Origin: Candidatus Krumholzibacteriia bacterium
GTDB lineage: Bacteria > Krumholzibacteriota > Krumholzibacteriia > LZORAL124-64-63
Direction of reading: 5' to 3'
Length of the DNA stretch: 9,925 nt
Assembly (NCBI GenBank): GCA_014859985.1
Contig: JACZKN010000398.1
Coordinates: 1 to 9,925, forward strand
Below the pieces are notes generated by a model. That model saw only the letters and a list, made by a program, of their open reading frames with translations. It was not told where the DNA came from and did not search any database. Within the stretch, counting starts at the first letter, position 1, and every line of letters starts with the position of its first letter. The translations under genes were made by a program, and so were the position numbers. Below, piece after piece: positions 1 through 5,953 of the stretch.

Positions 1-796
1 GGGCCCGCACCAGCCGGCTCGAGGTCGAGGGCACCGCGCCGGGCAGGTCCAGGGCGTGGTGCAGGCTCATCTCCCGCAGGCGGCCAGAGTGCAGCCGGGC
101 CAGGTGGGGCAGGGAGTGGCGGCCGCATTCCACCTTCTTGCCGAGGTACTGGGCCAGGGTGTGGTGGTGGACGTGGCGCGGGCAGGGGCCGGCAAGGACC
201 TGGAAGCGGACCCCCGCCCGCTCCTCCAGGCGGAAGGCCACCTCCATGTCCTCGAAGCCGTAGGCGGCGAAGTCCTCGTCGAAGCCGCCCACGGCCAGGA
301 ACGCCGCCCGGGAGACGGCGGCGTTCTGGGTGACGAAGAACCGCGCCGGCGCCGGTCCGGCGGGCAGTCGACCCACGCCGCGGGAGTCCAGGTAGTCGAA
401 GTGGGGCCCGTCCACCAGGCCCGGGTCGGTGACCACGCGGCCGATGGTGCCGCCCAACGGGTCGGACTCCAGGAGGTCCAGGTGGGCGGCCAGCAGACCG
501 GGCGGCGCCACGATGTCGTCGTCCAGGAACAGGATCCAGCGCCCGGCGGCCGCCCGGGCCCCCAGGTTGCGCGCCCTGGCCCGGCCGAGGTTGCGGCCGG
601 GGCTGACCACGCGCAGCCGCGGGTGCGGCCGCTGTGCAGCCGACGCCAGGAAGGCTCCCGTCCCGTCGCTGCTGCCGTCGTCGACCACCACGATCTCCCA
701 GTCCCGACCGGGGCCGGCGTCCTGGCCCGCCAACGCCGCCAGGGTCTGCCGCAGCAGGGGTTCCTTGTCCAGGGTCGGGATGACGACCGAGAGCAT
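1..796 (-). CDS. Family 2 glycosyltransferase with GT7-C-like galactosyltransferase motif, 3' end cut by window edge
   Basis: Transfers a sugar from a nucleotide-sugar donor to a growing glycan, probably at the cytoplasmic face of the membrane. 265 codons are visible from the ATG; the C-terminus lies outside the window. The protein opens with the GT-A pattern MLSVVIPTLD. It carries the nucleotide-binding DDGSSDGT at about 39-46, NLGRARARNLGA at 69-80, and the metal-binding FLDDD at 90-94. The segment GGFDEDFAAYGFEDMEVAFRL (170-190) is the hallmark of the GT2/GT7-C group, with ED at 182-183 as likely catalytic base region. A histidine-rich HVHHH follows at 208-212. The start ATG shares its A with the TGA stop of the upstream glycosyltransferase (TGATG), so the two are probably translationally coupled. 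Family assignment is firm; donor and acceptor cannot be told. Confidence 0.93.
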   Translation of the reverse strand, partial: MLSVVIPTLDKEPLLRQTLAALAGQDAGPGRDWEIVVVDDGSSDGTGAFLASAAQRPHPRLRVVSPGRNLGRARARNLGARAAAGRWILFLDDDIVAPPGLLAAHLDLLESDPLGGTIGRVVTDPGLVDGPHFDYLDSRGVGRLPAGPAPARFFVTQNAAVSRAAFLAVGGFDEDFAAYGFEDMEVAFRLEERAGVRFQVLAGPCPRHVHHHTLAQYLGKKVECGRHSLPHLARLHSGRLREMSLHHALDLPGAVPSTSSRLVRA

Positions 797-1947
797 CACC
801 GCGGACAACCCTCCGCCTGGCGCCGCAGCTGCGCCAGCGAGACGGCCCGCGGCGGCGGGCTGGCCGGGTCCAGGCAATGGCGGAACAGGGCGTCCACCGC
901 CTCCATGTTGGTGTCGAAGCCGGCGTGCCGCCGGGCCACCGCCAGGGCCGCCCGGCCGTAGGCCCGGCGCCGCTGCGGTTCCGCCGCGAAGCGCAGCATG
1001 GCTGCGGCCAGGGCTGCGGCGTCCCGCGGCGGTACCACCAGGCCCGATTCCCCGTCCCGGACCCACTCGCAGCTCGAGGGCAGGCTCGAGACGATCACCG
1101 CGCCGCCGGTGGCCATGGCCTCCAGCAGGCTGACCGCCGTGGCGTCGACGCTGGGCACGGAGATGAAGACGTCGCTGGCGGCCAGGGCCGTGGCGAACTC
1201 GTCGTGGGGCAGCCGCCCCAGCAGGGTCGAGCGGCCGGCGATGCCGGCCAGGTCGGCCATCCGCCGGAACGGCTCGGGATCCCCCTCGTACCCCGAGAAG
1301 AGGAACCGCGCCCGCGGTTCGGCCTCCTGCACCCGGACGGCCGCCGCGATCACCGTGTCGATGTTGTAGTAGGGCTGGGTGTAGCTGCGCGGCGAGAAGA
1401 AGAGGATCTCGTCGTCGCCGAATCCCCGCTCCCGGCGCCAGGCCGCCGCGTCGTGCGGCCGGAACCGGGCGAAGTCCACGCCCCACAGCACGCGGTAGGA
1501 CCGCTCCGGATCGGCGCCCAGCTGCCCGGCGCGGTCCAGGATGTCCGCGGAATCCCCGGTCAGGGCCGCGCAGCTCGCCAGGGCGGCGCCGGCCAGCCGC
1601 AGCTTCAGGCGGCTCTCGAAGGGGGTGACGTAGACGTCATCGCCCCATACGGTCAGGACGTTGGGCTGGAAGCGGGAAAAGTGGCCCCAATAGCCGTAGC
1701 CGGTCAGGAAATGGGTGTTCAGCAGGTCGGGGCCGAGCTCCGCCAGCAGGCGCCGGACCTTGCGCAGGGACAGCAGGTAGCGCCAGGGCTTGGGCCCGAC
1801 GGCACTGGAGATGTCGTGGACCGTGACCCCCGGGACCGGGCCCGGCTGCACCGTCAGCAGGTGGCACTCGTGGCCGCGCTCGGCGAACCAGCGGATCCAG
1901 CGCTCGGTGTGGATGTGGCGGCCGATGGAGAGGAAGGCCAGGCGCAC
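796..1947 (-). CDS. Family 4 glycosyltransferase (GT-B fold)
   Basis: Retaining sugar transferase, probably extending a surface polysaccharide repeat. With the chosen GTG start it is 383 residues, normal for GT4. It begins MRLAFLSIGRHIHTERWIRWF, a typical N-terminal Rossmann start. The C-terminal half holds the donor-site loop SVDATAVSLLEAMATGG, where the usual E-x7-E pair appears as D268-x7-E276. A frame-open extension runs back to 2025 but only from a TTG, and its residues look non-protein-like. GTG at 1947 gives the natural family start; GTG at 1959 (four residues longer) is the alternative, and neither has a strong Shine-Dalgarno sequence. The gene lies about 85 bases after tRNA-Leu with no clear terminator between them, and overlaps the GT2 gene by one base. 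Family certain, start moderately so, substrate unknown. Confidence 0.9.
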   Translation of the reverse strand: MRLAFLSIGRHIHTERWIRWFAERGHECHLLTVQPGPVPGVTVHDISSAVGPKPWRYLLSLRKVRRLLAELGPDLLNTHFLTGYGYWGHFSRFQPNVLTVWGDDVYVTPFESRLKLRLAGAALASCAALTGDSADILDRAGQLGADPERSYRVLWGVDFARFRPHDAAAWRRERGFGDDEILFFSPRSYTQPYYNIDTVIAAAVRVQEAEPRARFLFSGYEGDPEPFRRMADLAGIAGRSTLLGRLPHDEFATALAASDVFISVPSVDATAVSLLEAMATGGAVIVSSLPSSCEWVRDGESGLVVPPRDAAALAAAMLRFAAEPQRRRAYGRAALAVARRHAGFDTNMEAVDALFRHCLDPASPPPRAVSLAQLRRQAEGCPR

Positions 1948-2032
1948 GGGGACCCCCACGGTGGTCGGGCGTGATCCGCTCGGCAAGGCCGGTCCGGCAG
2001 TTCGGACGGCCCACCGGCTCCGCAAGCGCCGC

Positions 2033-2120
2033 TGGTGCCGGGAGCCGGATTCGAACCGGCACGAGGCAGCGCCCCAGGGGATTTTAAGTCCCCCGCGTCT
2101 ACCAGTTTCGCCATCCCGGC
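2033..2120 (-). tRNA. tRNA-Leu (anticodon UAA)
   Basis: 88-base class II tRNA with encoded CCA. The acceptor arm pairs GCCGGGA (5' end at 2120) with TCCCGGC, followed by discriminator A and CCA (2033-2035). The anticodon stem GGGGA/TCCCC encloses the loop CTTAAAA, with anticodon TAA at 2084-2086. A long variable arm and the T-arm GGTTCGAATCC are visible. It reads the UUA codon, which should be very rare in a genome this GC-rich. It has its own promoter about 16 bases upstream, but no U-tract terminator is visible downstream. Confidence 0.97.
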
Positions 2121-2135
2121 ACCCAGTGGCCCCGG

Positions 2136-2164
2136 ATCTTCGGCAGGGGCCGTGGCGGTGTCAA
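2136..2164 (-). promoter_or_regulatory. Probable sigma-70 promoter of tRNA-Leu
   Basis: On the minus strand a perfect TTGACA -35 box (2164-2159) is followed after 17 bases by GAAGAT (2141-2136), a weak -10 match (3 of 6). Predicted transcription start is near 2128, about 8 bases before the mature tRNA. The flanks of the -35 box are identical to those of the tRNA-Cys promoter over 13 bases. Confidence 0.6.
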
Positions 2165-2169
2165 CCGGC

Positions 2170-2197
2170 AAACGAAAACGAGCCGCCGGGCGGCTCG
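2170..2197 (-). terminator. Intrinsic terminator after tRNA-Cys
   Basis: On the minus strand a perfect 9-base GC-rich stem (CGAGCCGCC / GGCGGCTCG, 2197-2179) with a one-base centre, folding in practice with a 3-5 base loop, is followed directly by TTTTCGTTT. It begins 8 bases after the CCA end of tRNA-Cys. It sits just before the tRNA-Leu promoter, so it separates the two transcription units. Confidence 0.8.
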
Positions 2198-2204
2198 TCG
2201 AAGG

Positions 2205-2279
2205 TGGAGGCGGCACCCGGACTCGAACCGGGGATAACGGTTTTGCAGACCGTCGCCTTAGCCTCTTGGCTATGCCGCC
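2205..2279 (-). tRNA. tRNA-Cys (anticodon GCA)
   Basis: 75-base tRNA with encoded CCA. The acceptor stem pairs GGCGGCA (5' end 2279) with TGCCGCC. The discriminator is U (2208), as expected for cysteine tRNAs. The anticodon stem ACGGT/ACCGT encloses CTGCAAA, with anticodon GCA at 2244-2246. The T-arm GGTTCGAGTCC is intact. It has its own strong upstream promoter and a U-tract terminator downstream. Confidence 0.97.
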
Positions 2280-2293
2280 TCCGGAACCCGTCC

Positions 2294-2322
2294 ATTATGG
2301 GAGCGGTCGCCGGCGGTGTCAA
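2294..2322 (-). promoter_or_regulatory. Strong sigma-70 promoter of tRNA-Cys
   Basis: Minus strand: TTGACA (2322-2317), 17-base spacer, CATAAT (2299-2294), together 11 of 12 consensus positions. The start site should fall near 2287, about 8 bases before the tRNA 5' end. It lies between the tRNA-Gly 3' hairpin and tRNA-Cys. Confidence 0.85.
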
Positions 2323-2364
2323 CCCGACCGCCCCGGCGCGCCTCCGGCCCCTCCGGAAACGCCT

Positions 2365-2392
2365 GCGGGGAAGCCGGACCCGACTTCCCCGC
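2365..2392 (-). terminator. Possible weak terminator or processing hairpin after tRNA-Gly
   Basis: A 9-base perfect stem, GCGGGGAAG (2392-2384) with CTTCCCCGC (2373-2365), closes a 10-base loop and starts 7 bases after the CCA of tRNA-Gly. The sequence after it on the minus strand, AGGCGTTT, has only a short T run, so termination may be leaky and allow read-through into tRNA-Cys. Confidence 0.5.
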
Positions 2393-2399
2393 GACGAGA

Positions 2400-2475
<76 letters not shown>

Positions 2476-2491
2476 TCGAAAGGTAGGCGGA

Positions 2492-2520
2492 TAGATAATG
2501 CCGGCCCCGCCCGTTGTCAA
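2492..2520 (-). promoter_or_regulatory. Probable sigma-70 promoter of tRNA-Gly, overlapping a stop codon
   Basis: Minus strand: TTGACA (2520-2515), 17 bases, TATCTA (2497-2492). The predicted start is near 2484, about 9 bases before the tRNA. The TGA stop of the upstream glycosyltransferase (2519-2517) lies inside the -35 box, so coding end and promoter share bases. Confidence 0.65.
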
Positions 2521-3650
2521 ATGGATTTTTCCACCAACTCGTTGTAGAAACGCACGGTCTGGCCCGCCACACGGTCCCAGGAGTAGTTCTCGATGGCGTG
2601 GATCTGGCCCTTCTGCCCCAGCTCGGCCCGGCGGTCCGGATCGGCCAGGATGGACGCCAGCGCCTCCCGCAGGGCCGCCGCGTCGCCGCTGGCGAAGAAC
2701 ACGGCGCAGCCGGCCGCGGCCTCCAGGTTGGGCGGGATGTCGCTGACCAGGCAGCAGCGGGCGTAGCTGAGGCCCTCCAGCAGGGTGATCGACAGCCCCT
2801 CGAGGGTCGACGGCAGAACCACCAGGTCGGTGTTGGAGTACAGCTCGTCCAGGATCGGCCCGTGGACGTAGCCCAGGAACAGGGTGCCGGGCGGGGCGGC
2901 GGCCTTGAGCTTCTGCACGTAGCCCGGGGTGAACCCCGCGTCCCCCGCCACCACCAGGCGGCGTCCCTCCCGCACGGCCCGGGGCAGCCCTTGCCACGCC
3001 TCCAGCAGCAGGTGGCAGCCCTTTTCCGGCACCAGGCGCCCCACGAACAGGACGAAGGGTCCGTCCAGGCCCCGGGTCCGGATCTCGGCAGGCGCGCGGT
3101 ACACGGGCGGGGCGATGCCGTTGGGGATGTAGGTGGTGGCGCGGCGGTGGCGCTCCAGGTAATGGGCGCGCAGGGCCTTGGAGACCACGATGGTGCCGTC
3201 GGGCAGGACGGCGGCCGCCGACTCCCCCAGCCGCAGCACCGCCCGGGCCAGTCCGCCCCACTTGGCCCGCTGCCAGTCCAGGCCGTGCACCGTCACGACG
3301 GTCCGGCTGCGGCCCAGCCAGCGGGGCAGGCCCGCCAGCAGGCCCGGGCCCAGGGCGTGGTAGTGGACCAGGTCGTAGCGTTCGCCCAGGACCCGCAGGG
3401 TGGCCAGGGCCGTGTGGCTGATGGCGTCCAGGTGCTTGGTGGGGATGCTCGCGACGCGGCGCACCCGCACCCCCGGCAGGTCCGTCGGTCCGTCTGCTTC
3501 GCTGTAGTGGGGCCGGCTGAAGATGTCCACCTCGACACCCAGCGCCGGCAGCCGCGCCGCCAGTTCGGCCACGTGCTTCTCGATCCCGCCGTGCACCGGC
3601 GGGTAGCCCTTCTGGCCGATCATGGCCACGCGCAGCGTCCGCTCCGTCAC
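2517..3650 (-). CDS. Family 4 glycosyltransferase (GT-B fold)
   Basis: Retaining glycosyltransferase of 377 residues, usual length for GT4. It begins near VAMIGQKGYPPVHGGIEKHVAEL; the GQKGxP...GGIE(K/R)HVxEL pattern is typical of rhamnosyl- and mannosyl-type enzymes with an N-terminal donor-independent Rossmann domain. VSKALR (156-161) and VGRLVPEKG (203-211) mark the linker and start of the donor-binding domain. EGLSITLLE (284-292) is a complete E-x7-E motif. The start is GTG at 3650, 28 bases after the oxidoreductase stop; AAAGGA lies 13 bases upstream of it, which is long, so a start a few codons later is possible. It probably belongs to the same transcript as the two upstream genes. The stop codon is embedded in the -35 box of tRNA-Gly. 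The transferred sugar is not determinable. Confidence 0.94.
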   Translation of the reverse strand: MTERTLRVAMIGQKGYPPVHGGIEKHVAELAARLPALGVEVDIFSRPHYSEADGPTDLPGVRVRRVASIPTKHLDAISHTALATLRVLGERYDLVHYHALGPGLLAGLPRWLGRSRTVVTVHGLDWQRAKWGGLARAVLRLGESAAAVLPDGTIVVSKALRAHYLERHRRATTYIPNGIAPPVYRAPAEIRTRGLDGPFVLFVGRLVPEKGCHLLLEAWQGLPRAVREGRRLVVAGDAGFTPGYVQKLKAAAPPGTLFLGYVHGPILDELYSNTDLVVLPSTLEGLSITLLEGLSYARCCLVSDIPPNLEAAAGCAVFFASGDAAALREALASILADPDRRAELGQKGQIHAIENYSWDRVAGQTVRFYNELVEKSI

Positions 3651-3678
3651 CCTGCCGGGACCGTCCTTTCGCGACGAC

Positions 3679-4704
3679 TCAGAGGGCGTAGGCCAGGTCC
3701 TGCGGGCGGCCGTCCTCCTTGATGGAACGGCAGGCCTGCTCGAGCACCTGGACCACGCGCAGGCCGTGGACGCCCGTGGTCATCAGCTCGGTCTTGCCGG
3801 CGACCACGTCCACGAAGTGCTGGGCCTCGACCCGCAGGGGCTCCACCGTGTCCAGCCGGGGGATGAAGACGTCGCCCGACCGGTACAGGAGCTGGAACTC
3901 GCCGAAGTTGTCGTAGTGCGGCTGCACGTCCACGCCCTTGTCGTAGACGCGGATCTTCTCCGCCGGCGAGACGTCGTCGTAGACCAGCATCTTGCGGCTG
4001 CCCACGACCGTGGTGTTGCGGATCTTGTTGGGATCCAACCACGAGACGTGGATGTGCGCAAGACGTCCTTCGGGGTATTCGAGGGTGAGGAAGGCCACGT
4101 CCTCGATGCCCAGGTCGTGCTGCACGTAGCAGCGGCCGGTGGCGCTGACCCGGACCGGGTCGGCGCCGAACAGGTAGTTGACGATGGAGACGTCGTGGGG
4201 CGCGAGATCCCAGACCACGTTCGCGTCCTTCTGGAAGATGCCCAGGTTCACGCGCTGCACGTTCACGTAGTAGACATCGCCCAGCTCGCCCGAGTCGATC
4301 AGGGCCTTGATCTTGCGCACGGCCGGCGTGTAGATGAACGTGTGCCCCACCATCAGCACGCGATCCCGCCGCCGGGCCAGGTCGATCAGGGCGCGGCAGT
4401 CGTCGCTGGTGGTGGCCATGGGTTTCTCGACGAAGAGGTGCTTGCCCGCCTCCAGCACCTGCCGGCCCAGAGGGTAGTGGGTCGACATGGGCGTGGCGAC
4501 CACCACGGCGTCGATCGTCGGGTCCTGGACGATCGTCAGGTGGTCGGTGGTCTTGCGCGCGCCCGGATAGAGCAGTCCCACGTGGGCCAGGCGCTTCTCG
4601 TCGAGGTCGGCGATCGCCGTCACCTCCGCGTCGGGCAGACCGTTGAAGTTCCGGATGAGGTTCGGTCCCCAGTAGCCGCAACCGATGACGCCGACCTTCA
4701 GCAT
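3679..4704 (-). CDS. Gfo/Idh/MocA-family NAD(P)-dependent sugar oxidoreductase
   Basis: Dehydrogenase of 341 residues, probably oxidising or reducing a sugar or nucleotide sugar in polysaccharide precursor synthesis. The N-terminal Rossmann fold carries GCGYWG (8-13) with the family's GxGxxG spacing, and ADLDEKR (32-38) ends the second strand. The diagnostic EKP lies at 93-95. WDLAPHD (165-171) supplies the usual catalytic-region His (170). The C-terminal half is the alpha/beta substrate domain. The sequence looks like members found with UDP-N-acetyl-glucosaminuronate or similar sugar pathways (WlbA-like), but this is resemblance only. The start ATG at 4704 is chosen because AAGGAGAGG sits 6-8 bases upstream and the family start MLKVGVIG follows; the frame is open further back but that stretch is non-conserved and GC-driven. 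It lies 142 bases after the sugar transferase, behind a strongly structured leader. Confidence 0.94.
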   Translation of the reverse strand: MLKVGVIGCGYWGPNLIRNFNGLPDAEVTAIADLDEKRLAHVGLLYPGARKTTDHLTIVQDPTIDAVVVATPMSTHYPLGRQVLEAGKHLFVEKPMATTSDDCRALIDLARRRDRVLMVGHTFIYTPAVRKIKALIDSGELGDVYYVNVQRVNLGIFQKDANVVWDLAPHDVSIVNYLFGADPVRVSATGRCYVQHDLGIEDVAFLTLEYPEGRLAHIHVSWLDPNKIRNTTVVGSRKMLVYDDVSPAEKIRVYDKGVDVQPHYDNFGEFQLLYRSGDVFIPRLDTVEPLRVEAQHFVDVVAGKTELMTTGVHGLRVVQVLEQACRSIKEDGRPQDLAYAL

Positions 4705-4724
4705 GATGCCCTCTCCTTGGTGTC

Positions 4725-4744
4725 GGGCGCCGCCGGCGGCGCCC
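4725..4744. repeat. 20-base perfect palindrome just before the oxidoreductase ribosome binding site
   Basis: Two 10-base arms, GGGCGCCGCC and GGCGGCGCCC, form a perfect palindrome. In minus-strand mRNA it would fold about 5 bases upstream of the AAGGAG sequence and could affect initiation. On the plus strand it is followed by TTTTCTCCC, the layout of an intrinsic terminator facing against the genes. Confidence 0.7.
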
Positions 4745-4761
4745 TTTTCTCCCGGAAGACC

Positions 4762-4818
4762 GGCGTGCGCCCGCGCCCGGAACGGACCCCGGCTCCGTCC
4801 GGCTTGGGCGCGCACGCC
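4762..4818 (-). other. Stable stem-loop in the leader of the oxidoreductase gene
   Basis: Arms 4762-4770 (GGCGTGCGC) and 4810-4818 (GCGCACGCC) are perfectly complementary over 9 bases. Nested inside, 4779-4786 pairs with 4794-4800 with a one-base bulge. Together with the 4725-4744 palindrome this fills most of the 142-base gap (4705-4846) with structure. It matches no riboswitch I recognise. It could be a processing or attenuation element, or simply GC-rich folding. Confidence 0.5.
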
Positions 4819-4846
4819 CGTGACGGTGGTCGAGGAACGCGCGGCC

Positions 4847-5581
4847 CTAGTAGCCGCCCGTTCCCCTCAGCACAACCGGGATGGTCTTCAGCATGATCGC
4901 GAAGTCCCGCCAGGGGGACCAGGTGTTGATGTAGCGGATGTCCAGCCGCACCATGTCGTCGAAGGCGACCTGGCTGCGGCCGCTGACCTGCCACAGGCCG
5001 GTCAGGCCGGGCACGGCCTTCAGCCGCTCCATGTGCCAGGGCTGGTAGCTCTCGATCTCGTAGGCGATCGGCGGGCGGGGACCGACCAGCGACATCTCGC
5101 CGCGCAGGATGTTGAAGAGCTGGGGCAGCTCGTCCAGCGAGGTGCGCCGCAGCCACGCGCCGATGGGCGTGACCCTGGGGTCGGCCTTCAGCTTGAAGAC
5201 CTCCTCCCCGGCGTTGGTCTCGCGGCACCCGTCGGTATCGCCGTTGATGAACATGGCGGTGAACTGGCGGTGGATGGCGTCGTCGCTGTTGTGGGCCATC
5301 GAGCGGAACTTGAAGAACGGGAACGGGCGCCCGTCGCGGCCGAGCCGCTCCTGCACGAACAGGACCGGGCCCGCGCTGCCGCGCTTGATGGCCAGGGCGA
5401 TGAGGGCCATCAGCGGCAGGACGAGCAGCAGCAGCAGGGAGGCGCCGAAGACGTCGCCCGTCCGCTTGAGCCGTGCCGCGGCCCCGTTGTAGCGGGACGT
5501 GTCCGCCGGGATGTAGAACCGGGGGGCCGAAAGGATGTAATCGCTGTCGACGACCGCGAAAGCTGCCGCGTCTTCCTTCAT
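4847..5581 (-). CDS. Undecaprenyl-phosphate sugar phosphotransferase (bacterial sugar transferase, short ExoY-like form)
   Basis: Initiating enzyme of polysaccharide assembly: moves a sugar-1-phosphate from a UDP-sugar to undecaprenyl phosphate at the inner membrane. At 244 residues it is the short monotopic form without the long multi-pass N-terminal half of WcaJ-type proteins. After a soluble N-terminus, KRTGDVFGA (39-47) leads into one hydrophobic segment (about 43-65). The core follows in family order: GPVLFVQERLGRDG (71-84), FFKFRSM (89-95), LRRTSLDELPQLFNILRGE (144-162) with the catalytic D-E pair, MSLVGPRP (163-170), and GLTGLWQVSGR (192-202). The ATG at 5581 has GGGAG about 12 bases upstream, next to a UUCG-capped hairpin. 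It is the first gene of the minus-strand locus, with a good promoter at 5732-5761. The sugar donor is unknown. Confidence 0.96.
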   Translation of the reverse strand: MKEDAAAFAVVDSDYILSAPRFYIPADTSRYNGAAARLKRTGDVFGASLLLLLVLPLMALIALAIKRGSAGPVLFVQERLGRDGRPFPFFKFRSMAHNSDDAIHRQFTAMFINGDTDGCRETNAGEEVFKLKADPRVTPIGAWLRRTSLDELPQLFNILRGEMSLVGPRPPIAYEIESYQPWHMERLKAVPGLTGLWQVSGRSQVAFDDMVRLDIRYINTWSPWRDFAIMLKTIPVVLRGTGGY

Positions 5582-5594
5582 GGTGCACTAACTC

Positions 5595-5610
5595 CCTTTG
5601 CCGAAGCAAA
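5595..5610 (-). promoter_or_regulatory. UUCG-tetraloop hairpin abutting the sugar transferase ribosome binding site
   Basis: In the minus-strand leader, CTTTGC and GCAAAG pair over 6 bases around a TTCG loop closed by C-G, the exceptionally stable cUUCGg type. The stem's 3' arm merges directly with GGGAG, the presumed Shine-Dalgarno sequence of the sugar transferase. It may modulate ribosome access or stabilise the 5' end; this function is inferred. Confidence 0.55.
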
Positions 5611-5698
5611 GATGATGTCCGTGTAAATGAAAGGCTACGAACGCGTTAGCTTACGGGCCATCGACATCCTCTCGCTGAGGGAGCGGTTCCGGGCAGAA

Positions 5699-5721
5699 CG
5701 GGCAGAAACCGTTTCCGCCCG
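5699..5721. repeat. 23-base interrupted inverted repeat near the polysaccharide promoter start site
   Basis: Paired blocks CGGGC(5699-5703)...GCCCG(5717-5721) and GAAAC(5705-5709)...GTTTC(5711-5715) form a symmetric element with three unpaired single bases. It lies within about 25 bases downstream of the predicted minus-strand start site near 5724. CGGGCAGAA also occurs twice in tandem (5690-5698 and 5699-5707). It could be a repressor operator or an early RNA hairpin. Confidence 0.6.
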
Positions 5722-5731
5722 TGACCCCGGA

Positions 5732-5761
5732 ACTATAGCATATCACAAAACGTAGTGTCCA
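5732..5761 (-). promoter_or_regulatory. Sigma-70 promoter for the polysaccharide locus
   Basis: Minus strand: TGGACA (5761-5756), 18-base spacer, TATAGT (5737-5732), each 5 of 6 to consensus, within the most AT-rich patch of the intergenic region. The start would be near 5724, giving a leader of about 143 bases before the sugar transferase. Confidence 0.7.
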
Positions 5762-5869
5762 GACCTAATCTGGAAAATTTCTTGTTAATCCCCCGGCTTT
5801 CGGGGACCGAGTTGGCGTATCGTCAGGCCGCGGCCGCCGGGGGCCCGCCCCGCAGCGGTGCTTTTTTGC

Positions 5870-5899
5870 TTTGCCTCCCGCCCGGCCGCCTCCTATCCT
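5870..5899 (+). promoter_or_regulatory. Tentative promoter for inositol-3-phosphate synthase
   Basis: Plus strand: TTTGCC (5870-5875), 18 bases, TATCCT (5894-5899), a moderate -10 and a poor -35. It is the best placed candidate upstream of the ATG at 5954, giving a leader of about 48 bases. Confidence 0.35.
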
Positions 5900-5953
5900 G
5901 TCCCCACAGCTTTCGCCATCGAGGGCATCGCTTTTCCGAGAGGAGCTAACGAC

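Larger units (their letters stand above)
5582..5953. other. Divergent intergenic control region
   Basis: 372 bases without a convincing gene, between the sugar transferase and inositol-3-phosphate synthase. It contains an AT-rich patch (about 5730-5790) in otherwise GC-rich DNA, a good minus-strand promoter, an interrupted inverted repeat near its start site, a small inverted repeat CCAGA-N5-TCTGG (5759-5773) on its -35 box, a short C/G hairpin (5791-5805), and a GC-rich stretch followed by a T6 run (5862-5867). The Shine-Dalgarno sequence for the rightward gene, AGGAGC, is at 5941-5946. Confidence 0.75.

Noticed and set aside
56..1974. Long plus-strand reading frames opposite the glycosyltransferases
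   Set aside because: Rich in Gly, Arg, Pro and Ala with no motifs; they are antisense shadows expected in GC-rich DNA, while the minus strand carries clear family motifs.
1948..2025. N-terminal extension of the second GT4 gene to a TTG at 2025
   Set aside because: The extra 26 residues do not look like GT4 sequence, there is no ribosome binding site, and the region is the trailer of tRNA-Leu.
4705..4815. N-terminal extension of the oxidoreductase
   Set aside because: The Shine-Dalgarno sequence and family start both point to ATG 4704; the extension encodes only GC-driven Arg/Gly/Ala residues and a hairpin.
5635..5667. Ten-codon minus-strand leader peptide (MSMARKLTRS)
   Set aside because: GAGAGG abuts the ATG with no spacing, there is no run of regulatory codons, and an open frame this short is expected by chance.
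5582..5725. Cyclic-di-GMP or other known riboswitch in the sugar transferase leader
   Set aside because: The conserved GEMM core sequences and paired arms are not present; only a local hairpin is visible.
5858..5953. Earlier start of inositol-3-phosphate synthase
   Set aside because: No ribosome binding site and no conserved residues before MAEHQQ; AGGAGC precedes ATG 5954 at the right distance.
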